Assembly: GCA_933207985.1 (NCBI GenBank)
Contig: OW240918.1
Location: forward strand, 22,496,007-22,560,006
DNA from: Pelobates cultripes
Lineage: Eukaryota; Chordata; Amphibia; Anura; Pelobatidae
DNA: 64,000 nt
Direction: 5' to 3'
The notes below the pieces were generated by a model that worked only from the letters and a program-made list of their open reading frames with translations, did not search any database and was not told the DNA's origin. The translations under genes were made by a program, and so were the position numbers. This document shows, one piece after another, positions 1-12,520 of this stretch (the first letter of the stretch is position 1; every line of letters starts with the position of its first letter).

Positions 1-1112
1 CTGCTGCAGAACCTCTTTAGAACATGAACTGCTTTTCCTATTAATACATATGTTCATGATTGATGTTGATGGACTGGTCTGTGTTCACAAGTTTCTAAAT
101 GAGGTACCTGTACTGCTAGCCAGTAATAAAATTTGGAATCATTTCTTGGAACAACGAGGTGTGACACAATATGTGGTATTATGTTTATTCATTCTAAAAT
201 ACAATATGAAGGAATCAGGGGTTAATAGGTTCAGCACCTCTGTCTCATGGGAGTTGGACTTCACACATGTTTCTGGTTAATTAGCTTAGTGGTATCTTTC
301 CTTGTGGTTTTATAAACCATTTACTATTTGTTTATCAGAGAAGAGATTTTAAGGCAAAGGTAAGGATTTAAACAGAATTTGCATTATAATTTCATTTCTC
401 AGTGCTGTACAATGTATTTTACATGTAATGTTGTGTCTAAACAGATGCACTCTAAAAATAAGGGTAATAATAATTCGAAATACTTTTTTAAAAATGTTTT
501 TATTTTATTTACCAAAGTATAAAACTATAGCATGGATTGATTCAATGCAGAATCATGACTGTCCGCTATGCTGATGGCTGTTAGTGTTTTATGTTGACAG
601 ATATCCTTGGCTACTAATTATGACTGTAGGGCTACAAAGTTACAGGTATGATCACACTGGGTTCAAGCTAGCTCCTTTTTATATTATTTCTGGATATGAG
701 TCTATGTTGGGTGACTCCCCTGTGCCCGCAGTTTGGCAGATCCCCATACTGTGTCATACTGTAAGGTTCTAACAAATGTCACATCTGCTCTTTTGGTGAT
801 ATCGCTCTGTAACTGTATACACTGAGACACTTGTTGCCCTCTTAGCTCACTCAGCACTCTCTTAACTTCAATGTCCTGCAGGCTTTCTTTAACCCATTCA
901 CTGCTTTACACAACAAAGTGCCAAGGAGCCAATCCTAACAGGTTCCACTGTTTCAATATAATCGTAATATAATAAACAAATGCCTCTTTTATGTATTTTT
1001 CTGACCATAATCCCATCTTCAATAAACCATTAAAGGTGGATAGCATTTTTTTTTTTTTTTTAATCCATGGTAATTGCATAACCAAGGCCCCACAGATGGA
1101 TGAAGTGTTAAT
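1..1112. other. Unique AT-rich non-coding sequence
   Basis: No reading frame with recognisable content and no repeat ends that I could identify. It contains short A/T tracts. It may be intergenic DNA between the upstream gene and lypd6b, or already lypd6b intron. Confidence 0.5.
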
Positions 1113-1250
1113 ATTTTTTTTATTATTATAATTATTATTATTATTTAACGCCAACATATTCTGCAGTGCTTTACAATTATAGCAAGGGGATATAAGGATT
1201 TCAGGTAGGTAGCTATGTATCATTAGGTGTCTCCCCAGGGACACTTCCCA
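1113..1250 (-). repeat. L2-type LINE/SINE 3' tail
   Basis: An ATT-rich run followed by TTTAACGCCAACATATTCTG and CAGTGCTTTACAATTATAGC. Read on the minus strand this is a degraded version of the GCGCTATATAAATAATAATAA tail typical of L2-related elements in frogs and fish. Confidence 0.6.
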
Positions 1251-3540
1251 GTTAACCTTTAGAGAGAGATTCTATACTCATTCTATACTTTGCGGCTCTG
1301 GTCCTGATATAGTAAATCTCCTTTACTCCCCCAGTGTGGAGTACAGTGCACACGATCTATTGTTATGGGAATATGTGTATTTATAATGTCAATTCACCAG
1401 TTGTTGTTGGCAAAACAACATTATGTAGGTCAAGTGACATCTCCAAAATCTCTTCGGAATCTTTGGAATGAGACTTAACCCTCCACCTCTGAAAAGCAAT
1501 TTTTGTTTTTAAGACATATTTTCATATATACTCATTGCTTAGTGCATACTTTGTATGAAATGCATAGAATGTTGAATTAATTAAAAAATATATATCTATA
1601 TACACCCCCAAGGTATTTAGGCCTTAGAGGGACAGGGGTTAAGAAAATCATATGATATCATGGTACGGTCAGCTAAATTTTGTAATTCAGCTAAATGTAA
1701 TTTAAACATTATGATCGCAAAATCATCGTGTATAGCTTGAATGTTTAGGCTGTTATTGGGTGAACATATCTTTCTGCTCTGTGCAATGGAGTGTAAAATA
1801 AATCCACGGAACACACAGCATTGTGGGATTTTTTTTGATGTTGGAAGCACCATTCATAATTTATTGTGATTGCTTGAAATGAGGAACTGTTGGATTATGT
1901 GACACAGGTCATATGTAGGCTACATTTGTTAGGTATTTTGAGACCACGACTTTGACCTTGTGTTTGCGTTTGTCATGTTGTTTACGCCAGATTGACTGAT
2001 TTTGCATTTAGAATATTGAAAAAAATGCACCTTTTAATTTTACGTTGAGAGTTTCTCAAAAAGAATTTAAAAATATTTAATTTAGTTTTTTTATTTTATG
2101 GAAACTATACTTTGAATTCTGACGTATCCTTAACAAGCCCTAAGTAACACTCACACTTTTCCATAATAGTGGTTTTTAAGATATTTCATTTTTCTTTAAA
2201 ACCGGTTGGGAGATGCCCATGTCCATAAAATCTGTTTCACCCCCAAGTAATGTTGCTGAATTGCTTCTCTCGGTCGCCGAATCCATCAGTTCTCGTGAAT
2301 AACAGCAAAAATTAAAAGATTAATCAAATATAACCTTTTTTGGAGCTGTTTCTTTTGCCATCATTTTCCATAATGCAACAGGCAGATACGACATTGTACT
2401 TTTGTCTTACGTGTAGTTTTTGTTTGAATTGGACTTTCAGTGATATTCTACAAAAAGTTCAGAACTGATTCTGCTGCTCTAAGGTTCAGCATATGAGAAA
2501 TAATACTCAAGGACACAGCACTCCTGTTATTTCTGATAGTGTAGAAAACATTTGTTGACCACAAAACCATTTGGATTGTTAATTGTTTTTAAACGAGATA
2601 CACCTGTCCTTTTTCTTTTTCAATAAATGTAACCATTTGAGATATTTTTGTTTTAAATGTTTATAATTTTAGATCTGAGGCCTTTAGGACAAAACTTGCA
2701 TAAGTAATGCAACTTTATAAAAATCCCTTGCAGAAATCTATTTTACTTTGGAGAGTACCTTAATTCAGAGGTCCTATTATACAGCCTTCAATACTTTTTT
2801 TTTTAAACAGTAAGTGGATTATAAAAGCAGATCATGATCAATTGCTGTCCTTTTGTACAAATAACATTTCAGGCTTGGACTTAAGAAATATAGGTCACAA
2901 AGGGGCCCTGATTATCCATCATAATGTGTAAATTGGAGGAAATTAAAATTGAATTTAAAATGGTAGGCCAAAAATGGATGAATTGGGAAAAACATCCAAA
3001 TCAGCTATGATTTCAGTTTGATGACTTGGGCTTAAAAATTGAGATGTGCTTTGAATTGCTGACCACTTGCACTGTGAATAACCCTGTTTGCGGAACGTAC
3101 ATACCTTAACTACTTCATTGCCAAAAGCTGTTTTATGTACTCCTTGCATACCTGTAAATGTGTAAAAGTCACACTAACATGTACAATGCTGTGTCACTTT
3201 ACATTTCCTGTTAGATAAAGCAAGGTTTTGTTCCAGGCACTCCCTCTTACCAAACACCGCTTTGGCACTGGGGCTAGCTTTTAACTCGGGGTTGGCGCAC
3301 TCTGTCATATGATGTGATGTGTGAGACGTTTTGTTGTCATACTAAAAAAAACACATCAATAACCAGTTCTTTTTAATATGTGAGTAAATATTTAACCATT
3401 TTCACAATGCTGCTATGGATAAATGTACATATTATTCCTGCAAAGGAGGATGGTTAAATAGTTTGTGTGTTCTACTTAGAACTGAAATTTGTTCACAGAG
3501 CTAGGCCGCCTTTGAAGTACTTGAATTCATGTCCTTACAA
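1251..3540. other. Unique AT-rich non-coding sequence
   Basis: About 2.3 kb without identifiable transposon ends or coding sequence. It includes an AATAAATGTA motif near 2622, which on its own does not show a transcript end. It could be intron, intergenic DNA or a distal 3' UTR of the upstream gene. Confidence 0.45.
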
Positions 3541-3555
3541 CACTTTGACTTTTTT

Positions 3556-3695
3556 TCTAGACAGATAGATATATACATAGATAGACAGATATATACACAG
3601 ATAGAGAGATATATAGAGATAGATAGATACATAGATAGACAGATATATACATAGATAGATAGACAGACAGATATTTAAATAGATGGACGGGTAAA
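3556..3695. repeat. GATA/GACA microsatellite
   Basis: Imperfect run of AGAT, AGAC and ATATACAT units (for example GATAGATAGACAGACAGATA near 3655). It accounts for the SIYLSIY-like translation on the minus strand, which is not a protein. Confidence 0.9.
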
Positions 3696-4009
3696 TAGAT
3701 ATGTTACAAATGTACTGTTTTACATGATCTGCATATCTCAAGTAGGAAGTTGATTTGATCATAGTAATTCCAAACAAGCATGTTTCTACAGTCTTTGTTT
3801 GCAGTGACAAGCTGAAGGGAATGTTTCAAAATGAAAGACAAATTATGGAACGCGGCTATTTTTACTTTTTTTGCTTGAGGAGGTCTGTGTTCTGAAGCAG
3901 ACATGCAGCCAGTAATCATTTATTCTCATCTGTGAATTTTCTGCCTTTGATCCGAATTTTTGACTATGCTAATTGGCCGAAGACACTGACTAATCACCCA
4001 GAATACAGT

Positions 4010-4182
4010 ATTTGCAAAAAATGCAGTGTTTACATTATTACAGCCTAGGGATAACTCCACTGGCTACTTCTCAGATGGCTACAAAAGGTGCTTCCTGGTG
4101 CTTGCTGGGGCAGTGCTGCACAATGTGCAGTACTGCCATTCAGTGTCTCCACCCTCTGCATGCAGACACTGAACTTTCCTCA

Positions 4183-4216
<34 letters not shown>

Positions 4217-4657
4217 GCTATTTGTATAGCACCAACAGATTCCGTAGCGCTTTACAATATTACGAGAGGGGGGGGATTTAACTATAAATAGGAGAATTAC
4301 AAGAAAACTTACATGAACGATAGGTTGAAGAGGACCCTGCTCAAACGGGCTTACAGTCTATAGGATTCAGTTAAACTCTATGAGGAGATGCTGATTGGCC
4401 AGGGCTGTGTTTGACTTGTGCTGGCTCTGACTCTGATCTGCTTCCTTGACCATCTCAGCCAGTCCTATGGGGAAGCATTGTGATTGGCTCAGACCACCAC
4501 TTCTGATGATGTCAGCTGTAAGAAGGCAGGCTATGGGCAGAGGCAGCAGCTGCAGACTACAAGTAAGATTTTACTATATTTATGGGGGAGGTAGAAGGTG
4601 GTTTTAACACTACAGGGTCAGGCATATATGTTTGTGTTCCTGACCCTATAGTGTTCC
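4010..4657. mobile_element. TTAA-family miniature element interrupted by an L2 tail
   Basis: Matches the element at 6418-7010: ATGCAGTGTTTACATTA, then AGACACTGAACTTTCCTCAT, then GAGATGCTGATTGGCCAGGG, GGTGGTTTTAACACTA and CCTGACCCTATAGTGTTCC. The match breaks after CCTCAT at about 4180 and resumes at about 4363, with the L2-type tail in between. The outer TTAA ends are eroded. Confidence 0.75.
4181..4362 (-). repeat. L2-type 3' tail inserted in a miniature element
   Basis: An ATT run, then TTTGTATAGCACCAACAGAT, CGTAGCGCTTTACAATATTA, and ACCCTGCTCAAACGGGCTTA near 4336. The minus strand reads as an L2-type 3' UTR ending in an AAT microsatellite. Confidence 0.75.
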
Positions 4658-5742
4658 AAACTTCCACATTCTCATTGTCAGGTTTGTTCAACCTGGGCAG
4701 CATTGATTTGCTGAGGGTACTAGTGACATTTTAGCCCAACACTCTCAGCCACTCAGTGCCATCTACAGGTTGGGATGTAGACAATGTTTGTCTTCCCTGG
4801 TGAATGCAGAATGCGGTTAGTGCTATAAAGCAGAGATGGTTAGCAATACATGATTTATTTCGTTTTACAACAAATTATTGCACATGAGGTGCCTACAGCC
4901 ATAAAGAATAAACTTATAATATACAGCAACAACAAAACAAAAAAACTTACATTTTGGAACCACAACTAACAGGTTGCAGTCCTTACAGTAAAAGCTTATA
5001 ATAAATACTACACTTTGTAATCACTGATAGAACCTCTCCAAATGATAGGTGCTGGTGACATGACTTGTCAACAGCTACTTCACATACAATCTTTAAATGG
5101 TCTGTCAGTGGGAGCTGATGAATGCTGGCTCCTGGTGGCTGCATTGTCACCATAGTATTTAATCAGCTTGTGACAGGTTAAACTTGTGACAGGACCTGCT
5201 TAGCATTGTTTTACCTGAACAGTAGCCTCTTTACATACATTAATGGTGAGTCTGCTAAAAATCCAAGGAATTATTTTCTGTAGCTCTCCAGGCTTGCCTC
5301 TGTCTTCTTCACACTGATGAATGGCACATCAAAAAAATGTAGGTCCTGTAGTATGCAGCAGTCATATGCTTCTGTAAGGAATTGATAAACCAAGGAAATT
5401 CCTTGAAGCGTTTTACTTGATTGAATAATTTGCTTTTAATCCTAATGTTTATAAATCCCACATAGAGCACAGCTACACATTTTATGTGACTCCATGCCGC
5501 AGGTTCCTGAACAAGTAAATGTCTTCGGGGGAAAAAAAATGGTGGATCTGGCAATTCAGATTTTGAAACATCACCCATTCTGGCTATGTCTCCCATGATT
5601 ATCAGCCAACTGGATTTTTAGCATTATGGGAAATGTAATCCACAGCAGTATATTGACTACGGTTAGCCATCACTCTTTCTAGAAGTCCACTTCAGGAAAT
5701 GCACTAATCTGGATTCAACGAGCTGTTAAGAATGTGGACATT
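4658..5742. other. Non-coding sequence, no recognised gene
   Basis: Mixed-complexity DNA with short internal similarities to the nearby miniature elements at its left edge. No exon with usable splice sites and a recognisable peptide was found. Confidence 0.45.
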
Positions 5743-5750
5743 GTCTGAAC

Positions 5751-6128
5751 CAGGGACATTTTAGCCGCGAGGCAAACAAGGCATTTGCCTTGGATGGCAT
5801 TTTTCAGGGGGCGGCAAAAAAACCCACCCCCAAATGCCCAGGGCAAATGTCTTGTTAGCCTTGCGGCTAACTGACAGGCTGGGCTGAGCGGGCGGCTGGC
5901 GAGGGAGCACTTCCTCTGAGCTGTCTGCTCCGCTTCCTCGCGCGCCGCAGGGTAAGGCTGGGAGCCGGAGTATGATGTCACTCTGTATGATGTCACTCTG
6001 CAGGGTGCGAGGGAGCTGAGCAGACAGCTCAGAGGAAGTGCTCCCTCGCCAGCCGCCGCCCACTGGACCCCCAGGGAGAGAGGGAACCCCCCCAGCCTAG
6101 GGCAGCACAAAACCAGAATACACCACTG
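5751..6128. mobile_element. hAT-type non-autonomous element with 8-bp target duplication
   Basis: A 378-bp insertion flanked by GTCTGAAC on both sides (5743-5750 and 6129-6136). Ends are CAGGGACATTTTAG and, inverted, CAGTGGTGTATTCTG, fitting the CAG-starting ends and 8-bp duplications of hAT elements. It is GC-rich, with two copies of TATGATGTCACTCTG (about 5971-6001). The minus-strand reading frames here are not recognisable proteins. Confidence 0.85.
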
Positions 6129-6136
6129 GTCTGAAC

Positions 6137-6417
6137 CTGCATGAAATTAATTACTAATGACAAATTAACAATTTAGGTGGAAGAATAGGACATTCTTGAT
6201 TGTGAAATTAGCAATCTTTTCCACAATTAACACTTATTTTAATCCCTACAGGATTAATGGCATCCCATTACTGTAATGGATTTACCAAACCCTGGTGTTT
6301 AGGGGTTCATTTAATATACCTGGCCTGAGTGAAACTCTTCGTAACAAGCTACATTACTGCAAAATACAGTGATATGTTGTAACAACCCATCTCCCAGTGT
6401 TCAAACAGCAATACATT
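6137..6417. other. Non-coding sequence
   Basis: AT-rich sequence between two transposable elements. Nothing identified. Confidence 0.5.
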
Positions 6418-7010
6418 TTAAAGGGACACTATAGTCACCAGAACAACTACAGCTTATTGAATTTGTTCTGGTGAGTAGAATCCTTACCTTCAGGCTTTTT
6501 GCTGTAAACACTGTCTTTACAGAGAAAATGCAGTGTTTACATTACAGCCTAGTGATAACTTCACTGGCCACTCCTCAGATAGCTGTTACAGATCCTTCCT
6601 GGGTCATGGCTGCCTAAAATGCATCCAAACATTCAGTGTCTCCTCCCTCTGCATGCAGACACTGAACTTTCCTCATAGAGATTCATTGATTCAGTTCATC
6701 TCTATGAGGAGTTGCTGATTGGCCAGGGCTGTGTTTGAACTGTGCTGGCTCTGCCCCTGATCTGCCTCCTTGTCAGTCTCAGCCAATCCTATGGGGAAGC
6801 ACTGTGATTGGATCAGGCTACCACTTCTGATGATGTCAACAGAATGCTTGTTGTTTTTTTTTTTTTTTTTTAGGCAAACAGCATGCAAATCTACAGCTTC
6901 TGGCTTGAATACAGTAATATTTTGCTATATTTATGGATGCATGAGGGGCCCAGGGGGGCTAGACGGTGGTTTTAACACTATAGGTTCCTGACCCTATAGT
7001 GATCCTTTAA
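6418..7010. mobile_element. TTAA-flanked miniature element
   Basis: Runs from TTAA at 6418 (then AGGGACACTATAGTCACCAG) to TTAA at 7007 (preceded by CTATAGTGATCCT), so the ends are inverted repeats. It contains a 19-base T run near 6850. TTAA duplications are typical of piggyBac-type transposons. No transposase is present. Confidence 0.8.
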
Positions 7011-7508
7011 GCTTGTGGCAATACAGGAAGGAGATCAGGGAATTAAAAGAACACTATAGCACAGGGGAGGGCTGGCAGCCTTAGGCCTGGGGGGCAAAAC
7101 CAGTCAAGTGGCCCATTGCACCACCAAATCAGTTCACCATCCATGCCCACCTTTTCCTGGTTTTATAGCGGATATTGATGTTATGCTAATCAGTAGCTCT
7201 TTGCCATACCCGCTCCTTCACGGCTCCAGGCACTGCTTGTTGTGAGTGTGAGCCACTGTAAATTAGGGGCAGAGGGCACTTGCACTGCAGTAAAGATGGG
7301 GCTGGACAGGAGGAGAGTGCAGTACAATCAGTGCACTCCCCTCCTGTGGGTCACCAGTAGACTGGTGCACCTGCCCAGGATCAGTGCCGGTGCAAGGATT
7401 TTTGCCGCCCTAGACAAAATAAAAATTTGCTGCCCCCATGTGACATCACAATGCCCCACCCATATGAACTAACGCCAGTGCTGCACACAGTGTGTGTTTA
7501 CATTAAAA

Positions 7509-7571
7509 AGCCTGCAGGGACCAACTATAGACACCAGAACCACTTCATTAAGCTATAGTGTCACTTTAATG
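7509..7571. repeat. Short TTAA-family fragment inside the hAT element
   Basis: CTATAGACACCAGAACCACT, ATTAAGCTATAGTGTCACTT and a closing TTAA resemble the ends of the miniature elements. This suggests an internally deleted copy nested in the hAT element. Confidence 0.55.
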
Positions 7572-7869
7572 TGAGGTACATTATAGATTAGTGTCACTAA
7601 TAATATACTAGATTGCCTACTTACAAGCAGATGAGGATGATGATGGGCTGCAGTTTGGCTCCACTTGTCTGGTGTAGAACAGGATCCCTGGAGGCTGTTT
7701 GCAGCTGTGTTCACAAAATTCAATGTTCTGGGAGAATTGGAAGCAGCTCCATTTTTTGGGGCCCCTTACACAGCTCAAGGTCTGGGCCCCAGGGCCTGAC
7801 GGTGAGTATGCCCATAAGGCCCACTCATAAGTTCCACCCACCCATGAGTTCGCTCACAGGGAGTGGAGT

Positions 7870-8108
7870 GTGTAGGGGATGTGTCATGTGTTATTGTAGA
7901 GGATCTAATATGTGTGCTTATGGTATGTAGTGTATAGGGTTACCAGTTTGTGCAGGTGATGTAGTGTGTTTGTGTGTAGTGGAAGCAGTGTGTATTTGTG
8001 TATAAGGGATGTATTATGTGTTTCTGGTTGTGTGTAAGGGATGCAGTGTGTGAATCTGTGTTTGTATGCATAAGGGATGCAAGGTGTGTGTCTGTATGTG
8101 TGTGCATT
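7870..8108. repeat. TG-rich minisatellite running into the gap
   Basis: Degenerate units of the type TGTGTATTTGTGTATAAGGG and ATGCAGTGTGTGAATCTGTG, spaced about 40-50 bases. The array is probably why the assembly broke here. Confidence 0.75.
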
Positions 8109-8208
8109 NNNNNNNNNNNNNNNNNNNNNNNNNNNNNNNNNNNNNNNNNNNNNNNNNNNNNNNNNNNNNNNNNNNNNNNNNNNNNNNNNNNNNNNNNNNN
8201 NNNNNNNN
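8109..8208. other. Assembly gap, 100 N
   Basis: Exactly 100 unknown bases, a conventional placeholder for a gap of unknown size. It falls inside a TG-rich repeat tract and inside the hAT-type element 7062-8455. Confidence 0.95.
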
Positions 8209-8990
8209 GGAAGTGCACACTCAGTGTGCACCCTCCTATCACTCCGGCCGGCTGGCCGGCCACCGCGGACCGGAGTGCAGCTCGGCCACACTACAGGGGA
8301 GGGGAGGGGAGAAGCTGCAGCCGCCTGAGGCTCTTAACAGAGCGCTTAGGCGGCTGCAGTATTTAAAGGGCCGGCCCGCCGCGGCCGGCCTTACAGGAAT
8401 TTAGGGCGGCCTGGGGAGCAATTGCCTCCCTGCCCCCCGGCCCAGCCCGCCCCTGCTATAGCATCAGGAACACAAACATGTATTCCTGACTCTATAGTGT
8501 TAAAAACACCATCTAGTCCCCCTGTCCCCTCTGCCCTCCTAAATATAGTAAAATCTTACCTTTATTCCAGTTTATTGCTGCTGGCTCTGCCTCTGAACTG
8601 CCTCCTTGCCTTACATCATCAGAAGTGGTCTCAGCCAAACGCAAGCCTTTCCCATAGGAGCCAGCACAAGCCAAACACAGCCCTAGCCAATCCGCATCTC
8701 CTCATAGAGATGCATTAAATTAGTGCATATCTATGAGGAAAGTTCAGTGTCTCCATGCAGAGGGCGGAGACACTGAGTGTCAGTGCTGCATGTTGTGCAG
8801 CATTGCCTCAGGAAGCGCCTCTAATAGTCAGCTGAGAAGGGCCCACTGGAGGTGTCCCTAGGCTGTAATGTAAACACTGCATTGTCTCTGAAAAAACTGT
8901 TTACTGCAAAAAGCCTGAAGGTAATGATTCTACTCACCAGAACACATACAATAATCTGTAGTTGTTCTGGTGACTATAATGTCCCTTTAA

Positions 8991-9974
8991 TCAGGGCAGT
9001 GTGAGTGTATGTGTTGTACATATGGCTGGGTGGCATTGTTCATGTACTGCACATTCGTACAATTAGCTATTTCGTGTCCAGGAAGACTTGTTGGATCTGG
9101 CAGCCCTGCTGACCCAGTTATATTGCACTTGTATTGACATTATAGAAATAAATGATAGCAGGTGTTTGTTATTTCCCCACATTAATTGTCTTATACAATA
9201 ACTGAGACATGCCTAAACTGTTCTAAGTGTCTGGTTATTGCACTTTAGAACACGCTGTTCTTTGTGTTGTATTATGTGTGAAATGTGTAATTAATACTCT
9301 TTGTTTAAAATTGGTTTAAAACATTTTGTGGATGGGGGTTGGGGGGGGTGGGGGGGTGAGCATTCTGCATTTTGTTTCCTCTTTTGTCTCTGAGCAGCTG
9401 CCATAGAAAAATACATAAAAAAAATAGACTGTTCGATACAGACAATACCATATTAATATGTAAAAGGTCTATTAAAATCTGCCTACATTACCATTTTAGA
9501 CACTCACATTCCTCATTACGCATACATTATGCGCACTCACATCTGTGTTGATGAAGGCCGTGACTGACTACAATATAAATCGCCTTATTTTAACTACGTG
9601 GCGGGCTTCTGAATCCTGGTCTTCCCACTTACTCTACATTGTATGTTGTTTGCATTTTATATTGCAGATTATTGCAGATTATTTATGATGTATTTTATGG
9701 TTTGAGAAGTCTTCGAGGAATCTTCTTTTTATTTCTGCATATTATTGGGTAATTTATACCTTCACCACTGGTGTTGTTTTTACTGGGTTTCATGGATATT
9801 TTTTGGGGGCTTCTGAATCCTGCCACGGTTTTAGGAAAATTACCTGTTTTGTTGAAGACTTGCAAATCTGCCTTAGAATTAATTTGTTGTTCTAATCTGA
9901 TTCGTATGAGATGTGAAGCTATTTCTTTATTTATATTGAATGCACTAATCACACACATAGACACCGTAGGTTGA
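8991..9974. other. Non-coding sequence with a haplotype-specific G-rich tract
   Basis: AT-rich DNA. It contains GGGGGTTGGGGGGGGTGGGGGGG near 9334-9357, which is missing from the equivalent place near 26350. The two reading frames covering 9695-9974 on opposite strands match no family I know. The copy 2 equivalent is 26023-26968. Confidence 0.5.
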
Positions 9975-10480
9975 TACTCTCTCTGAATTCTCCTTGACCT
10001 CTTTGCTGTCTTTGATACTGCTGACCATTTTCTTTTTTCTTCAAACCCTTAGTAACACTCCACTTTCCTGGTTTACATCCTGTCTTTCTGAATTCTCATT
10101 TAGTGTCTCCTTCCCTAATGCCAATTCCTCCCCATTGCTCATCTCAACGTGTTTCCCCCGGGGCTCCATTGTTGGTCCGCTTCTATTTTGCATTTACACT
10201 ACTTCTCTTGGTAACCTTTTGGATTTCATACCATCTAATGCTGATATGATGGTCAGATTTACCGTTCCTCCCCTGATCTCTTTCCTGAAATGTGATGCAA
10301 ACTACATCTAAAACGGAATTTTTCTAAAATGGACTCCTTATCTCCCCCCCCTCAAATAACCTTCCTCCATCGATCTCCCCCTCATGTTCACTATTTTGGA
10401 GTTACCTTTTACTCAGATCTTAACTTTTCTCATCACATCCAGTCTGTCTCCAAATTCTGTAAGTTCCATATTGTTGATTA
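9975..10480 (+). pseudogene. Degenerate L2-clade LINE reverse transcriptase fragment (copy 1)
   Basis: The plus-strand translation retains SWFTSCLSEFSFSVSFPNAN and FPRGSIVGPLLFCIYTTSLG, the latter a decayed form of the PQGSVLGPLLF motif of non-LTR reverse transcriptases. The catalytic YADD that should follow is destroyed (SNADMMV). Frameshifts and stops lie on both sides. After a frame change, SDLNFSHHIQSVSKFCKF near 10410-10465 matches the next conserved block of L2/CR1-like elements. No intact ends are seen. This is an old 5'- and 3'-truncated copy. Confidence 0.8.
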
Positions 10481-12520
10481 GTTTAACATTGGGGGTTCGG
10501 GACCTGCCACCTGATGTTTATAAGATTTCTATAATTCCTTTCCAGCCATCATGAGACTTTTTGTCCACCAGCACCTGACAGTAACTTGGGGGGCCTGAAA
10601 TCTAATAGTTGGATTTCTCAAGATTGGAGTCCCACCTTATCTTCAACGCTATATACACACTACATGACTAAGTTTAAACAAAGTGCACTATAGTCGATCA
10701 TTGATGACTGACCATTAGGAATCCTTGACTCACAAAACCAAATTGTGCCTCTAGGCAAAACACTCGATTTGACATGCGGAAGAATTAAACTGCAAGTACA
10801 GACGAGGCTAAAATAAACATACATTTAAACTGACTTTTGATTCTGGTAATGTTACAACTGTATTCAATATCTAGGCAATTTGAATTAATCTAACCAGACA
10901 AATCATATTTCATCATGTGCAGGACAATTTATTTTACTGTGCTTGCGATAATTTTATTTCAATAGTTCTTGACAACCTCTATAGCTACTTACAATTTTTT
11001 TCTTTGTGACGTCCTAATTGCACTGTTAACACTGGAATTGCTAGAATTTATTGGCCTCTTGAGGAATTTTAAGAGTTCTATAATCAATAATTCTAAAAGT
11101 GCGGAAACGGGCAAACAGAAGTAAAGGGCTCTTAAGTAGATTATACACGGGTGGGATTTTTCTGTAAAGTTGTATACTGAACAATTACATCTAGTGTTTA
11201 GTGACAGTTTTAAAAATTCCAGCTTAGATCACTTTACATTCTAGTATTCTATGTTTGTTCAATCTTCTGGACCTGTTTGCTTTGCTTAGCATTCTCGATG
11301 CCTTAACAAACTATAAAGAACAAGAGCGTATTGAGGTGAAGGGAAGTCATAGCAAATTGACATTGGAAAACAGTACAATGGCATTCATGGAGTTATTGAA
11401 TAGATGCTCTCATAGTTATTAACAGTACATTTTGCAACATTGTATATTGCAAACGTGTATGGTCAAGTGTATGGTCAAGAGCCAGGACCTGACAGGCTAG
11501 ACATTTCTATGTACGACTGTGCTGACTGTACATGTAGGGAACAGTTGGAAGGTAACCTTGCTACCTAATATTTGGAATAACCAGTTGATATGTTTTTGTG
11601 GGCCAGTTAGCCATATATATATTTGGTGAACTTAATACAAGTATATTAGCATTGAATGGACATTGACAAGTTTTACAGCTGATTGCGCATTTACAGCAGA
11701 TGTTTCCCGTGATTCAGATCAAGAGCACACTCTGGCATCAAATTAGGATGGAACCACAGAAATAAGGGTCCTTTGGGGTTAGGGCTTACTGTAACCTTTT
11801 TTATTACCTTTTTTTATTGCACATTGTTTACATTGTAATCACGGTTCATCCTCCATAGGTTGACTGACTGGAACTGATATTCAGAATAAGGACTCAGTGC
11901 CTGTACTTGCTGGTCCAATGTAATAAGGATAAGGGCCAAAAACAATTGTCCACTCCGTATGATCAGTGGTTATCTCACCAGGCTGAAAGTTCTTCCTATG
12001 CAGCAGTTAGGAGCTGGGAATTCCTTGCAGATGGTAATTTATTGTTTAAATATTGACTAGTTCCCAAGTTCTCCTTGAGGAGTGTTTTATTGATCGTTGG
12101 TAAGTTTGAATAAATAAATGCCTATCCCAATAAAGATTTATGGAAGGGAAACAGCCTGTCCACATGTGACACAGCAGTATATCACAGATGGTTTTGAGTA
12201 TAACAGAATAGCAGAACAAGTGTGGCAGTAAATTCAGTGATAAATCTGCACTCCATATACCATAAGTGCTGAAACTTTTTCTAGATGTTTTAATGAAAGA
12301 AGACCATGGTTGAAGCCCCTCTGTGTTTATTTATTTTTATTTTTTTTGTCAAATCATTTTCAAGCAGTTATACAAAAATATAATGATTCCCCCGAAGAGA
12401 TCCATTCCCTTTGCTGGAGACACTATATCCTTTTTACAACTTTGTATCAATCCACGACATGCAATAATAATCTGTTAAATCTGGAGTGCCTGAGGATTCA
12501 GCTATGTCAAATCTCCACTT
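10481..12520. other. Unique non-coding sequence
   Basis: About 2 kb of AT-rich sequence without recognised repeats or exons. The second copy is 27475-29513. Confidence 0.45.

Larger units (their letters stand above)
7062..8455. mobile_element. hAT-type element containing the assembly gap
   Basis: Flanked by the 8-bp duplication CTATAGCA (7054-7061 and 8456-8463). Terminal inverted repeats are CAGGGGAGGGCTGG and, inverted, CAGGGGCGGGCTGG. The right 220 bases are very GC-rich with several inverted motifs (GGCCGGCTGGCCGGCC near 8247). The left part carries other repeat pieces. True length is unknown because of the 100 N. No transposase is visible. Confidence 0.85.
7043..8990. mobile_element. 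TTAA-flanked miniature element split by a hAT insertion
   Basis: Left end TTAAAAGAACACTATAGCA at 7043, continuing after the nested hAT element at 8456 with CTATAGCATCAGGAACACAA. The right end is GGTGACTATAATGTCCCTTTAA at 8990. It belongs to the same family as 6418-7010 in the opposite orientation. The right part is repeated at 25488-26022. Confidence 0.8.

Noticed and set aside
2622..2640. AATAAATGTA as a 3' end of the upstream gene
   Set aside because: A single AATAAA in AT-rich DNA is expected by chance. No coding or UTR evidence nearby.
3535..3810. Ile/Tyr/Ser-rich 91-codon frame
   Set aside because: Translation of the GATA/GACA microsatellite.
5715..6110. 131- and 100-codon minus-strand frames
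   Set aside because: Inside a hAT-type element with target duplications. No motif or codon signal.
7905..8404. Several frames crossing the N gap
   Set aside because: They depend on translating unknown bases and TG-rich repeats.
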